Assembly (NCBI GenBank): GCA_013399305.1
Contig: VXAI01000028.1
Coordinates: forward strand, 4,016,610-4,080,609
Length of the DNA stretch: 64,000 bases
From: Rostratula benghalensis
Lineage: Eukaryota > Chordata > Aves > Charadriiformes > Rostratulidae
Reading direction: 5' to 3'
The position numbers and the translations under genes are program-made. The notes beneath the pieces are model-generated. The model was not told the origin of the DNA, ran no database searches, and saw nothing but the letters and a program-made list of their open reading frames with translations. Positions 15,140 to 38,034 of this stretch are shown piece by piece; position 1 is the stretch's first letter; each line of letters starts with the position of its first letter.

Positions 15140-15257
15140 AACAACTCGATCGTGTTGAAGAAGGCATGAACCATATCAACCAAGACATGAAGGAGGCCGA
15201 GAAAAATTTAAAAGATTTAGGGAAATGCTGTGGCCTTTTCATATGTCCTTGTAACAA
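15140..15257 (+). CDS. SNAP25: SNAP25 alternative exon 5a (SNAP-25a isoform)
   Basis: This 118-base exon encodes residues 55-93 and two bases of codon 94. It reads [15 protein letters not shown]... and ends in [13 protein letters not shown]. That is the SNAP-25a form, with cysteines at 84, 85, 90 and 92, the cluster that is palmitoylated to anchor SNAP-25 on the plasma membrane. It is preceded by a CAG acceptor and followed by the donor GTAGGT. It differs from exon 5b at nine residues, all visible here: D/E, V/I, N/D, H/Q, Q/K, K/T, C/F, F/C and I/V. In known vertebrates 5a dominates in early development and in neuroendocrine cells. The two exons clearly arose by tandem duplication. Confidence 0.98.
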
Positions 15258-25986
<10,729 letters not shown>

Positions 25987-26055
25987 GCTGATTCCAACAA
26001 AACCAGGATTGATGAAGCCAACCAGCGTGCAACAAAGATGCTGGGCAGTGGTTAA
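25987..26055 (+). CDS. SNAP25: SNAP25 exon 8, C-terminus and stop
   Basis: The coding part of the last exon reads ADSNKTRIDEANQRATKM and LGSG, followed by TAA (26053-26055), giving the expected end at residue 206. It forms the C-terminal end of the second SNARE helix, whose last layers drive membrane fusion. Exon 7 ends on a codon boundary, so the join is phase 0. The 3' UTR follows directly. Confidence 0.98.
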   Translation, partial: ADSNKTRIDEANQRATKMLGSG

Positions 26056-26643
26056 ATGCAGTGAAGTGCATTTCCTTTTAACACTGTCCGACAGGGCAGT
26101 ACCTTCATGCTTTTATCATGGTATTTACCTACTAGGTTTGCACACATGCACATATCAGCCCCATTGTAAATGTTGTCCTGTGTAGTTTGTCAGCTATCCA
26201 AAAATGATACTTGTAATTATTTTTTTCTAGGTATCTTTCTTTCCAAAGGTTGTACATAGTGCTGATTTGATGGCTATAGCTCACTATGATGTTTTTTGGG
26301 GGGTTTCCTTTCCTTGTTTCTGTTTTGGGTTACTTCCCTTTTTTTCTTCTCATTTTTTTTTTTCCAAATGATGTTTGCTGAATGACAACACTGTTGGAAT
26401 GCTAAACGTGCTGTTAACCTTTAAATATACAGTATTGTTCTTGTAAAACTGTGACATTCCACAGAGCTACTGCCATGCTCCTGTCTTTGGGTATCATGAT
26501 GTTTAAGCACTTAAACCTGCTGTCTTCAGTTCTTCATTGCCATTATCTGTTGTTATGATTTCATGATTAGAAAATGTGGAATTATATTACTATAACAAGC
26601 ATTGCACTAAAAAGTGATGTGATTTATGCATTTATGCATGAGG

Positions 26644-26649
26644 AATAAA
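26644..26649 (+). promoter_or_regulatory. SNAP25: Proximal poly(A) signal AATAAA, SNAP25
   Basis: This is a canonical hexamer 589 bases after the stop codon. Use would remove the miR-153 seed match and most of the 3' UTR. Whether it is used is not known from the sequence. Confidence 0.4.
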
Positions 26650-27634
26650 TAGACTTTTAGACTCCTACTTAAACAAGACTTTTCCCATGGCAGTAGCACA
26701 CCAACAATGACAACAAAAGCATGCTCAGTATTCGGACTCTTTTGGGACTATGTTATACCAGCAAGTTTGCAGTCGTGCCACTTTTTTCTTGTTGATATAT
26801 ATATAGTTATTAATCATGATCATTTTTTTTTAATTATGAAAAAAGAGGGATTTGGCACTCACCATTTAGCCATTGCCAGCAAAATAAAAGCTTGGCTGAA
26901 AATATGTCAAAGACAAAAAGAAATAAGTGTAATATATTGGGTTTGTCTGCTGCTTTTGAAGACTATCTTTTGGAGGAAACGACTACCATATGAAATGGTG
27001 CAAAGAAATGTAATTTTTATAAGGTTCTCTCTTACTAGTCGCTATCCCCATGTGGTTTGTTATCGGTACAGTTCTCTGTTGCTTACCTAGAGCTATGCAC
27101 ACCAAATCGCTGAGATGTTTAGTAGCTGACTTAATTAAAAAATAACAAAAAAACCTAAATGAATGAACTCTAGATAAACTGTGAGATAAATATCATTTAC
27201 AGCATGTAATATGAAATTCCTTATGTCTCCTGTCAGTTTGTGAAGTGATTGACATTTTGTAGGTAGTTTAAAAATTATTAAAAACTATAGATCTCAGAAT
27301 CCATGCTTGCTTTATCCATTTGTTGCCCTATGTGTCAGTGACAACTAGTTATTTGCCTCTTACCTGGGAAAAGGAGAAGTGTGAAGTCCAAAGACTCTTT
27401 AAACACTGGTTCTGTATTAGACATGGAAAACTAAAGATTTCTGTTTGCAATACCGTATTTATATAAGTAACTACTCTAAAAAAAGCATTTTACACTCAGC
27501 ACATTTACAAGTGAATAATATTTTAATTAACCTGGCTTGGATTGCCAAACATTGAGTCAAAATATATTCTCTTGCATGAAGGACGTAAAAAGTGAAATAA
27601 ATGTTATGGTACAGAACAATACAGTTCCTTAGTC

Positions 27635-27640
27635 AATAAA
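27635..27640 (+). promoter_or_regulatory. SNAP25: Distal poly(A) signal AATAAA, SNAP25
   Basis: This is the last canonical hexamer of the trailer. Another AATAAA lies about 39 bases upstream at 27596-27601. A CTGTT/TGCAGTGG stretch follows. It is the likely main 3' end of the gene. Confidence 0.6.
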
Positions 27641-27655
27641 ATCTGTTCCTGCAGT

Positions 27656-30099
27656 GGATTTAGCCACGTGTTAATACACCTCTTTTCAGGGAACACTTTG
27701 AACTACAGAATCTTTAGAGTCTGCTAAGAATAGTTTTCTCAAATAGCGAACAACTAGTGTTTACTGCCAATGAAAAGCATTATCATATTTTCCCAGGGGA
27801 TTTTTCCCCTATATGGACAAATTATAATTAACTCTGCATGAGTGACAGTTCATTTATTTGTCTCACATGGCCCTGAGTCAAAATACACAAAGAACATAAA
27901 TGCTTGCATAATTAAAATCACTTGATAATGTAGACAAGCTGTATTTTCTTAAGCAGCTTATTATTTTTAGTATCTATTAAAAATTCATTTATGCAAATAT
28001 TTTCCCCCACTACTTCAAACCAAAGAGCAAACTGTGAGCAAATGTTTTTAATCTGCTGACCATTTCCAATCCTGTTCATTCAGGGATTCTAGTCTTTGTG
28101 ACAGTGCTATCATTCTGCAATGTCATAGCCTATTGAAGGAGGGCAATAATCATACTGGAAAATTCATCAGTTTGGGAACATACGAACACAAGGATATTTG
28201 AGAAGGGCAAGAAAGATGTAGGAAAGTAATGAAGATGCTAATGGAGGTATTATTCCCCTCTGTTTGACAAGAATGCATTCTATCTGAAGAAGATCATACT
28301 TCCAAAAGTCATTATAGCTAATAAAAAATATAAGCCGTTACTGCAAAGGAAATAATTAAGTTTTGACATCTGTTTTTGTCTTGAACAAAGATCAAAACCC
28401 GAACTATTGGAACTTTTTGCCAAATGGAAAGTTAAAAGGATAACAATATTGAAATGTTTCATTGTATTTGTCTTTGTATCCTCCTCTACTGTATGTAGGC
28501 TCTCTTAGGAGCTGGCTTAAAATGAGTTCAGTAAATAAGTTTAATATATTGCATTTCTCTGATGTTTCTGAAAGTTGAGTTTTCTAGGATTAATTAATCT
28601 CAAAATAATTCAAAGAAAGGCTTGATCTCATGCAGAAGTTATCCACTTCTGTTTGTTAAGTTTTGCACACATCAAATCCCTGATACAGCAGCTGACTCTA
28701 TAGGGAAAAAAAAAAAAAAAAGTTTTAAAGATAACATTGCCTCAAATGCAGCATTTCCCTTATTCCCTCCCTTTCCCCCTCTGGTCAGCCCCTGTTTCCC
28801 ACAATGTGCTTCAAGCTTTCCCTGGGGCTGCACAAGCACAGGGCACAGTTACCCACTTGAGGGGCAAGGCTTACTATGAAGTAAAATGGACAGAGCAAGG
28901 AGGAGCTGGAATATCAGCTCCCATAAGATAAAATGGTCAACACTGACTGTGGACAGTAGAGTACCTACCTTTTTCTGTAGGCAAAGCCTTCTTTTCCTGG
29001 TAATAAATTTCTCTTTGATCAAATTATATTTTCCAATTGGTCATTTCTTTTGTCTTTGTACCAGTGCCATCTTGAAATCCAGGTTTGAGAGGGAAAAAAA
29101 AAGGGAAAGAGAGCTGAAGACACAAAGCTTCACAAAATATCACTTATTTCTAGACTTTCATTGCGATTTCACTAACAGTTTGTGTGCAACATAAAAAAGT
29201 CATGTTGGTGTTGGTTTGATGTGATCATAGCAGAAAGTTTTTTTCTTATTCTTAAATGCCAAAGCCAAATGAACTACCCACTGGACTTAAAATTTTCCTC
29301 TAAAAACTGAAGTCCAACTAAAAGACAAACTTCTGGCGAGCTCTAGAAATTAATGATTAATTAATTCTTTTGTATCATGCATTATCCTCTTTTCCAGTCT
29401 AGGTTAGAAATGGAAATATCAAAATAATCACTAAGAAGGATATTTGAAAGTTATTCCTCAAGGAACAAAAATCATTAGTGTAATGTCTCATTAAAAAAAA
29501 CCCAAACCACCTTCATTAAATACCTGGCCTGATTTTAGCAGAGAGAAACTAAGAGAGAAAACTGCACAAGCTAAATAAGATCAAGGTGGCTTATCTAAAT
29601 CAAACCTTAAAACTTTCAGGATGCTGATGATTCCCAGCATAAACACACAGCTTCGAAACTCCAGAGAGGCTGTTACAGCTTTCCAGATTGACACAAATGC
29701 AAGAAAAGGAACAGCAGATCATACACAGCACCTTGTGGTTTGATGGAGCACACCTTACAAAAGCAGATGGACTTGAAGGAAAGGTATGATGGAGTGAAAA
29801 ATAATTGTTTAATACGTCTTGAGGATTTGGTGGTATTACTGTATATAACAGAAAACGATAAATCTTAAAAAAGCGGTGAGAACTGCTGTGTTGTTTTTTT
29901 TAAAAGAAATCTAAATTTTATTAGTTCACATAGGTTAAATATGATGCATTCTTCATTTCTGAAGAAAACCAAGTATGCCAGAGCTTGCATGGCAAACTAC
30001 TAAAGCACTCCCTTAGAGAAATGTCTGTGATGCATGACACTACAGATACGCTTTAAATTCTCTAGAAATACAGATTACAATTATTCTGAAAGAAATTGT
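27656..30099. other. Intergenic, SNAP25 downstream flank
   Basis: AT-rich DNA with an A run at about 28,705-28,721. No gene or mobile element was recognised, and the short open frames are unsupported. Confidence 0.75.
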
Positions 30100-30790
30100 G
30101 GGCCACAGGAGTAACTAGAAAGCTGCCTGGTGGGAAAGTACCTGGGGCTGTTGGTCTACTGCCAGATGAGTATAAGCCAGCAGTGTGCCCAGGTGGCCAA
30201 GAAGGCCAACAGTGTCCTGGTTTGTAAAGAAAAGAAAGACTGGGGCCAGTAGGACTAGGGAAGTAAATGTCCCCCTGTACTTGGCACTGGTACCACCTCA
30301 AGAACTGTGTCCAGTTTTAGGCCCCCCCACTACAAGAAAGACATTGAGGTGCTGGAGCATATCCAGAGAAGGGCAATGAAGCTGTTGAAGGGTGTGGAGA
30401 GCAAGAGGAAACACTGAGGGAGCTGGAGTTGTTCAGCCTGCAGAAAAGGAGGCTGAGGGGAGACCTTCTTGCTCTCTACAACTACCTGAAATAAAGTTGT
30501 AGCCAGGTGGGGGTCAGACTCTGCTCCCTAGTAATAGGTGATAAGGCAAGAGGGAATGGCCACAGGTTGCACCAGGAGAGGTTTAGGTTGGATAACTTCT
30601 TCACTGAAATAGTTATTATGTATTAGAATATGCTGTTCAGGGAACAGGTGGAATCACCATCCCAGGAAGTGTTTAAAAGACGGTTAGATGTGGTGCTGAG
30701 GAACATGGTGTAGTATTAACTTGTCAGTGCTAGGTTAATGGTTAGGACTTGATGAACTAAAAGGTCTCTTCAAACCATAACAATCCCATG
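30100..30790 (+). mobile_element. CR1-type LINE, 3' fragment
   Basis: About 0.7 kb resembles the 3' end of avian/reptilian CR1 non-LTR retrotransposons. Diagnostic stretches are GTGGCCAAGAAGGCCAACAG (30191-30210), CTGTGTCCAGTTTTAGG (near 30,305), TTGTTCAGCCTGCAGAAAAG (near 30,430) followed by GGAGGCTGAGGGGAGACCTT, and the 3' end with AAAAGGTCTCTTCAAACC. It corresponds to the C-terminal part of the reverse-transcriptase ORF and the 3' UTR. It is 5'-truncated and interrupted by several stop codons and small gaps, so it is an old inactive copy. The typical octamer tail is eroded (CAATCCCATG). The boundaries are approximate. Confidence 0.9.
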
Positions 30791-32722
30791 AAAGCCTCCA
30801 CAGCCTTTGGGTTTGAACCTGAATCTGGAGAGATGGCTCAAGACTTTTATTTGAGGGATATAGACACAGACACATTAACTCCTGCACTTTTTTTCCTCCC
30901 TCTTTCTTCTACTGTGTGTACACATGCACGTATAAATCTTTTATTTTAAAGGCACTGAAAAGGGAAGAGATGAATACTTAGTAATAAGGAAAATTATGTG
31001 TGTCAGAGACAGCTTAAATATATGCACTGCTGCCGTGTATGTCTATGGGCGTGGGTGTGCAGGATGTGACTACTGTCTTCTGAGCCATTTTGTTGCCTTT
31101 CTAGAGAGAGACTGGGACAGTTTGTTTGGAAGTTCATAGAACAAAACCAGTATTTTTAAACCTGCAAATAACTACAAGAAATGCAGAAACAGGAGATAAA
31201 CCCTGCTCAGAAGCCAGGGTGTTAAGCTGGTTTGATAGGAGTGGAGGGGTCATGTTCTGGCTGATTTATTTTGCAAAGCACTTGTCAAATAGTGTTGGAT
31301 CCCCTCTGTAACAGTATTCGGAGAGATTATGTTCATGTTGTAAAATACCAAGCAGTTTTAATGTGTTTAGTTTCGAACATTATTTTGTAATTAAAAGAAC
31401 CCTCAAAAGAACAAAAACCACAACAAACAAAAAAAGAAAAGAAATTATTATGTGGGACCATGCTGATTCCCACACATTCAGGAACTCTTCCAAGATCACT
31501 GTGGCCCATACAAAAATTGTATAGGATGGGATAACCAATTTGATCCAAGCAGATCGAGGGTGTGCTCATTTGCCTAGTAGGCTTCACAGCTGTTTGCTGA
31601 AAGTGAAGAGTATCAGCCGGAGTATCAGGGTTTGGTTATTTATTGCCTTGGTTAAAAGTGGTGCTAAGGGGATCTTTCATTGGAGAGCATCAGGTTTGAA
31701 CCACCTTTTCTCCTCAGCTGCCAGAGCATTGACTCCTACTCCAGTGTACCCTGTGCCTCCTTCTCTCCGGGCTTCTGTCAGCTCTCCTCTCTCACTCACA
31801 CATACCCCAGTACCTACCCAATTGCTTGTTCTCTTCATGTTTTTGTTGCACTGAATTACCCTGCCTTCCATCATTTCACTCACTTCATATCCTTTCATCT
31901 GCATGTTTTTCACCCCTGGGCTTTCAGTCAGGCTCTCTCACTCCTCTACGACTTCAGCAGGAGAAGCACTGAGGAAAAAAACAGCCTCCTGCTTTCCACT
32001 GCCCAGCTGAGCACCATGACAGTGTCACCTCGAGGGACACCTGCAAAAAAGTCTTGCTCAACCCTGACAGTCCCAGAAGGCAGTATGCGTGTTGCTAGGG
32101 GAATTTTTTGGATAGTCTATTGAAAAGGATCTAAAAAGTCTCTGTAGGAGGCTGTTAACAATGATGTTTGCACAGCTGAGGACAGACTGGCAAGCACTGG
32201 GGGGACCTTTCACAGGAAGGCAATAATTGAGAGACCCTACAGCCTGCTAAATTTTACATCTCTGGTCCACAGTACTAGTGAATAGTAGTGCTTCAAGACG
32301 GCTGGAGGATCTTTTGTAAAACAGACAAATAAGTCTCCTTCCTTTTGCCCCAAATTTCATATATTTCAATGATCAAGATTTTGGTTTTGTGATTTTTTTC
32401 TACTGAAACTTTCAAGGCCTGTGCTTTTAAAAAGCAGGAAGAGGAAGTAGATTTCCCTCACCCCACCTGGAATAGATACCCAGCACTGGGTTATTTCATC
32501 CAAAATCCACTACAGCCTAAGATAGCATGAGAAAGTGAAAATGAAAGACTGTATTGGAAATAGTTTAGTAAGCTTCTCTATAGGCAGTCCTAAGATAATT
32601 TGTGAACTGAAATACAGGTCGCTGTAAGTTCCACTTACAGCATAGTAGGTTTTCCATCTAAATTCTGATCAAAAGTTCATTAAAAAAAACAAAGTGGTTC
32701 TTTTCTACTTTTGTGCAGAGTT

Positions 32723-32768
32723 GATTAGATCTCCAAAGCACTAAGATTAGATCTCCCACTGCACTAAG
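32723..32768. repeat. Imperfect tandem duplication, two copies of about 23 bases
   Basis: GATTAGATCTCCAAAGCACTAA (32723-32744, 22 bases; first 20 shown: GATTAGATCTCCAAAGCACT) is followed directly by GATTAGATCTCCCACTGCAC (from 32745), which continues as TAAG. The copies share the first 12 bases and the GCACTAA end. Confidence 0.8.
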
Positions 32769-35700
32769 GGTATTCATGCGTATCAAAACCAACAGTACGC
32801 AAACATGAGCAAAATATCTTAAAAAACCCACTATACTCACTATGACTTTACTGTTCAGTACTCCCAGGCAGAATTATATCAACAATAATAAATGCAGCTG
32901 TCGACAGTATTTCCTTAACTACTTTTGATGCTCTGAAGGGCCCTTAAAAGCCTAGGTTGTTCTAGAGTCAGTTTATAAACCCCATAAACGTGCTGAAAAG
33001 TTAATTTTGAAGAAAAAGCAGCTATAAATTTGGACATTCAGCCTTAAGCCCTTATCTTAAAACTTATTTTCAGTGCCCACATTACTGTTTCTTGGATTAA
33101 ATTAGGATAGGGGAAACTAACCAGAAACACAGAATTTAATGAACTGCAGCTTCTTTTGGGTGATCCTTACAGCCTTACCCTCAGAAGTCAACCCATATTC
33201 ATTGACTCTTTCTGGGCTTTGAGGTGAAGAAGAGAGAAAGTGTATTTGCCCTCAGACTAAAGTATAATTAGGTTTCAAACCCCTAAGCACACACCAGAAG
33301 CATTGGTAGGTCAGACAGCTAGAGAAGGAGAAAGAGCTGAGACCGGAGGAGGGTGCAGAGGACAAGAAATCCAAGCTAAAAATGGGCAAAACAAAACACA
33401 CTGCAAAGCAGAGCTGCTGCAGTGGTTGTGAGGACACAGCGGGAACACAAGCCAACGCTTTGCACTAGTGTTCTGCTCCACAGTGACCCGATTTAAAGAT
33501 ACAGAAAACAAACAGACAGTAAAGACTTAATAGTAGAAACCATTGCACACATGGACAGTTACTTGAATGAGCAAAGACCTTGGGCAAGATCAGAGGCCCA
33601 GTTTATACTAAGTTGGAAACCTCTAGATTATATATTAGTGTATTATGAAAATATTCCAGAATAGTTCTGGTTAAGCTCAATAGTAAAATTTAAACCAAGA
33701 AAAGCAGTCTGGGGGAGGGACAACACTCTACTGACATATCTCCTTAGCCTAGTCAAAATACTTGCTTACGGTTCCCTTTAAAGTATTTCTGTTTAAAGCC
33801 AATCAGGAGAACTCAATAACCTTACTTCAACTTAAGCCAGTAGCACTGTATTGCAGCAAAGGGTCTGACTTGTTACCCATTAGGTGCCAGGCAGATGTTC
33901 TCCCTGCCTGTCAAATCCTCTGCACCACCAGTACTTCTGTCACAGCAGCACCTCAAGGTTCTTCCTGAGGTCACCGTCCCTTTAGCACAGGCACACACAG
34001 CCTGTCACTGCCCCAGCGAGCTTCCAACCTAAGCGGACAAGACAGGCGAAGGTGTAGTTATAGAAAAGGAGCTCTATGTAGGCAATTTGCACAAAAGCCA
34101 ATATCCATATATCAGAGGGAGAAACTAAACTGGCACAGGGCTATCTTCTTTGCTTTCAGTCATCTCTACTGACATAGGTTCATCTTAGTCACCTTAGTTG
34201 AGTCCAGCTGGCAAACATGTTGACAGTGCAGAAGTCAGAGTGAACACAGTTCTTTTTTTCATGGCTATCTAGCGATTCTGCAACGATACAAATCATTCTA
34301 CACTAATAAAAATCCACCTGCTATTCATGGTCCAACACATAGACCATGCTTCTACAGGGTTTTTAAAGTGAGAATGGCTGCTAAGAATTCAGCTTATTAT
34401 TAAGGGAGTAATATATGTAAAAAATATCACTGCTAAGTACCAGCTTTGATTTTCAACCCTTACTTTTGTGTCCAAAGCAATTAAGCACATTACTAGTTCT
34501 TTAGAGTTCCAGTCCAACAAAATACTAAGGAAAATGTGAGAAAAGAATGGAGTTGCAGCCACTGCAGAAATCTTTGTGCTCTTTACCTCCTGCCAGCCCC
34601 TGTTCAGTACTGTCTAGAAATGCCCAGTTTGATAAGTCTTGCCTAAGACAAATTCCCAAAGCTCTGAATACCATGAGAGGTACAAAATATTTTAACATAA
34701 TTTCAAAATTATTTCTGCAAATCTTTTGAGATAAAGAAAATCATCTCAATGTAGAGAGGGCATAAGATGATGGTGACAGCATTAGAGATTTTATGGTTTT
34801 TATGAAACTGTGACAGAGCGCTAAGCAGAACATTTGTCCTCCTTTATTTCCTGAGTCTTCTGACAGTGACCGCTCAACAAATACTCAATCCTGAGCCAGA
34901 AAAATAGCTAGCTTCAATATTAAGTCTGAAATTTGATTCCTCAATATTATTTTACTCTAGGGGAAACTAACTAGGACACATGACCAGTCAACAAAGGGAC
35001 ACAGGCAGCTCTAAAATTAATCTGAAAATCAAGGAAGGTGCAGATCCATACCAGCTAGGTAATATAAGCATGTCCTTAAACAAAAATACTCTGAACAACA
35101 GTCATTATCATGTGAAAAATCTCTAGGATTAAAAATCCACTTTTTTTTGTGCAACAGCCCTACAGTCCATTTTTTTATTAAGTTAGTGATTTACAAAGCA
35201 CCCAAAATCAATGTATCATGGAAGTTACAAGAATTAAATATGACAGAGATGTACAAGCAAATGGATATATGATACACAAGGACACTGACTTGCTGCCAGT
35301 GAGTCACACAAACACAGAAAATATTAATAATTGAGGGAAAAAAAAAGAAAAAAAGACAGAAAGCAAGCTGAGAAAGACACAGCTCTTTAAAAAAGCCTTG
35401 TTGATCCTTGCACTGAGGAGTGGTTGGCAGAAGTTTATTTTGAATTGGATGCTTAAGAGATAACACAAAAACTTCAAACCTCTTGGGTCTGGTATTATCT
35501 TTGGCTTTGTCCCATCTCTTACAGAATATCCTTGCAGATATTTTTCCCCTCTACAGGTGGTGCTTTCTATAAGAACTCTTTCTACCTACTTGAATGACCA
35601 GACACATTAAATCTATTTTTACACTAATGAAGCCTTCTGAGCATTTTTTCTCTTGTAAAAAGTGTTTCCTCGTGAAGAATTTTTATTCATTGTTTATTAA

Positions 35701-37004
35701 CAAAAAAAGCAAAAAGCAAAACTCAACACTTTGTTTAGGCATGCCTTAAGTGATTTCAAACTCAAAAGTACAACCGATGGATCTTGTTCTTTTGAATGAG
35801 CTGAATTTCAGTGCTGCCAGGTAAAGCGGTGTTGGAGCAGTCATAAACAATAGGAAGTACTGTGGGCCAAGGAAGATTATGCCTTGTAGGTGGTGGGGGT
35901 GGGAGCATGGTGGTGGTGTGAGCAATAAAAAAAACCAACAAACAAAAAAATCCAGAACCCCAGAAACAAACACTACAAAACAGAAAGTGCACAAGAGATC
36001 TGGACAGCAACATCCATCGAACAAAACAGCAGCATTTCTGGATCAAATACTGTTGTGGTTTGAGGGTTTCTCCCCCTGTAAATTTTATCTTGGCTTCCAG
36101 GTTCTTTGACATTCAGATTTTTTCTATTTTTGGTACAGAAAGAATAATTTTTATCAAAGTACCCCTCCATTTTTCAACTATCTCTGTCTCTTTCGAGAAA
36201 CACTGAACACCTGCAAAGTCATGTACTGCAGCATCTGATTTTCACAGCTGAGAGTAACTGTGGCAAAAAGGTTATTTTGTAGCTCAGAGCAAAGAAAATA
36301 TGCTGTCAAGACAAACTACAGCTGTTTAAATCATTTCTCTGAGTAGCAATGGTTTCCCACAGGGAGAAGTCTCAGAAGTATAGTTTTGCAACTGCCATTG
36401 CCTTAGCTGCTCTTCTGCCCAACACAGCATGGAGAAAACCAAGAAGATGAAGTCATGTTTCCACAGCTTGTGGTTTGGGTTGGTTGTTGTTGCCATTTTT
36501 TGAACAAATACTTCAGAGAGGACAGAACATTTCTCCCCACCCTGTCTCAAGCAGCTCCACTAAAATCAGCATGGTGGTATGAACGGTATTTAAACAGAGC
36601 ACAAACAGGGCTCTGGCTGTCAATGGGCTTCTCATGTTGACCCACACACACTACAGGATATCACAACTGTACAGATGTAAGGATAGCCAGCAGCAACACT
36701 AAAGAAACTCTTAAGGATATTCTGTATAATTTCACTCCAAGGGACTTAGGTGCCCAGACAGGGGACACCTTTGGGAGTTCTCTATGTCTCTGGGCCAAAT
36801 GCTATTCAAAAAGGCACCAAATATGACCTGGAGCTGCTCACGACAGCAGACAGTGTAGGGTAGTGATTGCTTCTGCACATCCATACCCATGGTATGGGTT
36901 TATGCCAGGCTGTGCCCTCTTGACACATAAGATTGTCCCATCATCTCCATCAGAGCAGCCTCAGGACAAAAATCAGACCTAAACATCTATATTTGCCAAA
37001 AAGG

Positions 37005-37027
37005 AAAAAAAAAAAAAAAAAAAAAAA
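37005..37027. repeat. Poly(A) run, 23 bases
   Basis: An uninterrupted A run, with two more A-rich runs within the next 160 bases (near 37,117 and 37,161). No retroposon body was recognised next to it. Confidence 0.9.
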
Positions 37028-37981
37028 GAATAGGCTCCAATTTTATTTTCAGACAGGGTCAAGATGTGTACAGCCTATGCCAGGAAAGTAGGACCATATA
37101 AATACATAAGTAGGAAAAAAAAAAAAATCAGTCAGGAATAGTGACTTAAGAGTAAATTAAAAAAAAAAAAGAAAACAGCTTTCAGTTATTTTCGGTGAAG
37201 AGGTGCTAAGACCCATAGTAGTGGAAGAAGGGGCTCTGAAGCAGCAGTCTGGAATTCAGCAATTCCTGTGGGAAGACAGCCTGAGCTCTTAGCTCTTGCT
37301 GGCTCCACTCAAGGAGCATATGTTCAGGTGTTCACTGCCATTCAGAACTCCTTTTCCCCAAATGCCAGGAGGCATCTCCTGCCAACACAGGTATAAGCAA
37401 TTAAAAAAAACCAACCAACCAACAACAAAACAAAAAGCAAACAAAAATCTCAACCTTCACACAGCCCCCAAACTATACTCTCAGAATTTGCAGAAATTAC
37501 TGTGACACCCTCAGCCACCCTCAGGGAAACAAATCGGATCGCTGCATAGACATTGGATTTGGCCATGCAGGGGTGCAAGCATGCACAGCGCACCATTATC
37601 TGCACTCCCTCAGAGACGTGCTCATCGGGATTTGTTTTAGAAATCACTGATGCAGACTAGGGGTTCTGCCTGTCTTGGCACATAGGCTTTTTGCTTTCAG
37701 TGCTGGCTCTCCCTGGAGCCACGTCGACTTGTGTCGCTGTCACCGCTACAGACGGAGGGCTGAGGAGCAAGTCCAGCAGCTCCTCCGTGGCTTGCTGCCA
37801 CAGTCATGCCCTGCAAGACTGCAGTCATCAGGGATGAATGGAGACTGGTGGCTCTGCACACCCTGCCTTGACCTCCTCCCAGCTCCCTCCACCACATGCT
37901 ATCCAGTCGACCAGCTAGCCATTAAGGGCTGAGCTGAAAATGCTGAAGAAAGATTTGTTAATGCAGCTCTTCAGTGAAGTG

Positions 37982-38034
37982 CTGGATTAGCCTGGATTAG
38001 CATCTGACATTGTGGCTGCACATAATGAATTATG
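37982..38034. promoter_or_regulatory. Candidate cis-element: duplicated GGATTA plus a TAAT/ATTA site
   Basis: A perfect direct repeat CTGGATTAGC (37982-37991 and 37992-38001) places two GGATTA sites, the Otx/Pitx/Crx-type K50 homeodomain motif, ten bases apart. CATAATGAATTATG, with opposed TAAT/ATTA cores, follows at 38021-38034. The spacing equals about one helical turn, as expected for cooperative binding. Enhancer function is inference. Confidence 0.3.

Larger units (their letters stand above)
26056..27655 (+). other. SNAP25: SNAP25 3' untranslated region (end approximate)
   Basis: A U-rich trailer follows the stop codon. Three AATAAA hexamers are visible at 26644-26649, 27596-27601 and 27635-27640. 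I place the distal end about 15 bases after the last one, giving roughly 1.6 kb, and the first could yield a short 3' UTR of about 0.6 kb. A CTATGCA word at 27093-27099 matches the miR-153 seed, and a 7-base hairpin (GTTTAAG-CA-CTTAAAC) lies at 26501-26516. The exact end is inferred; no cDNA was available. Confidence 0.7.

Noticed and set aside
31680..32123. 147-codon open frame on the + strand, rich in S, P, H and F
   Set aside because: The composition reflects a pyrimidine-rich tract rather than a protein family, and overlapping frames on both strands are equally open.
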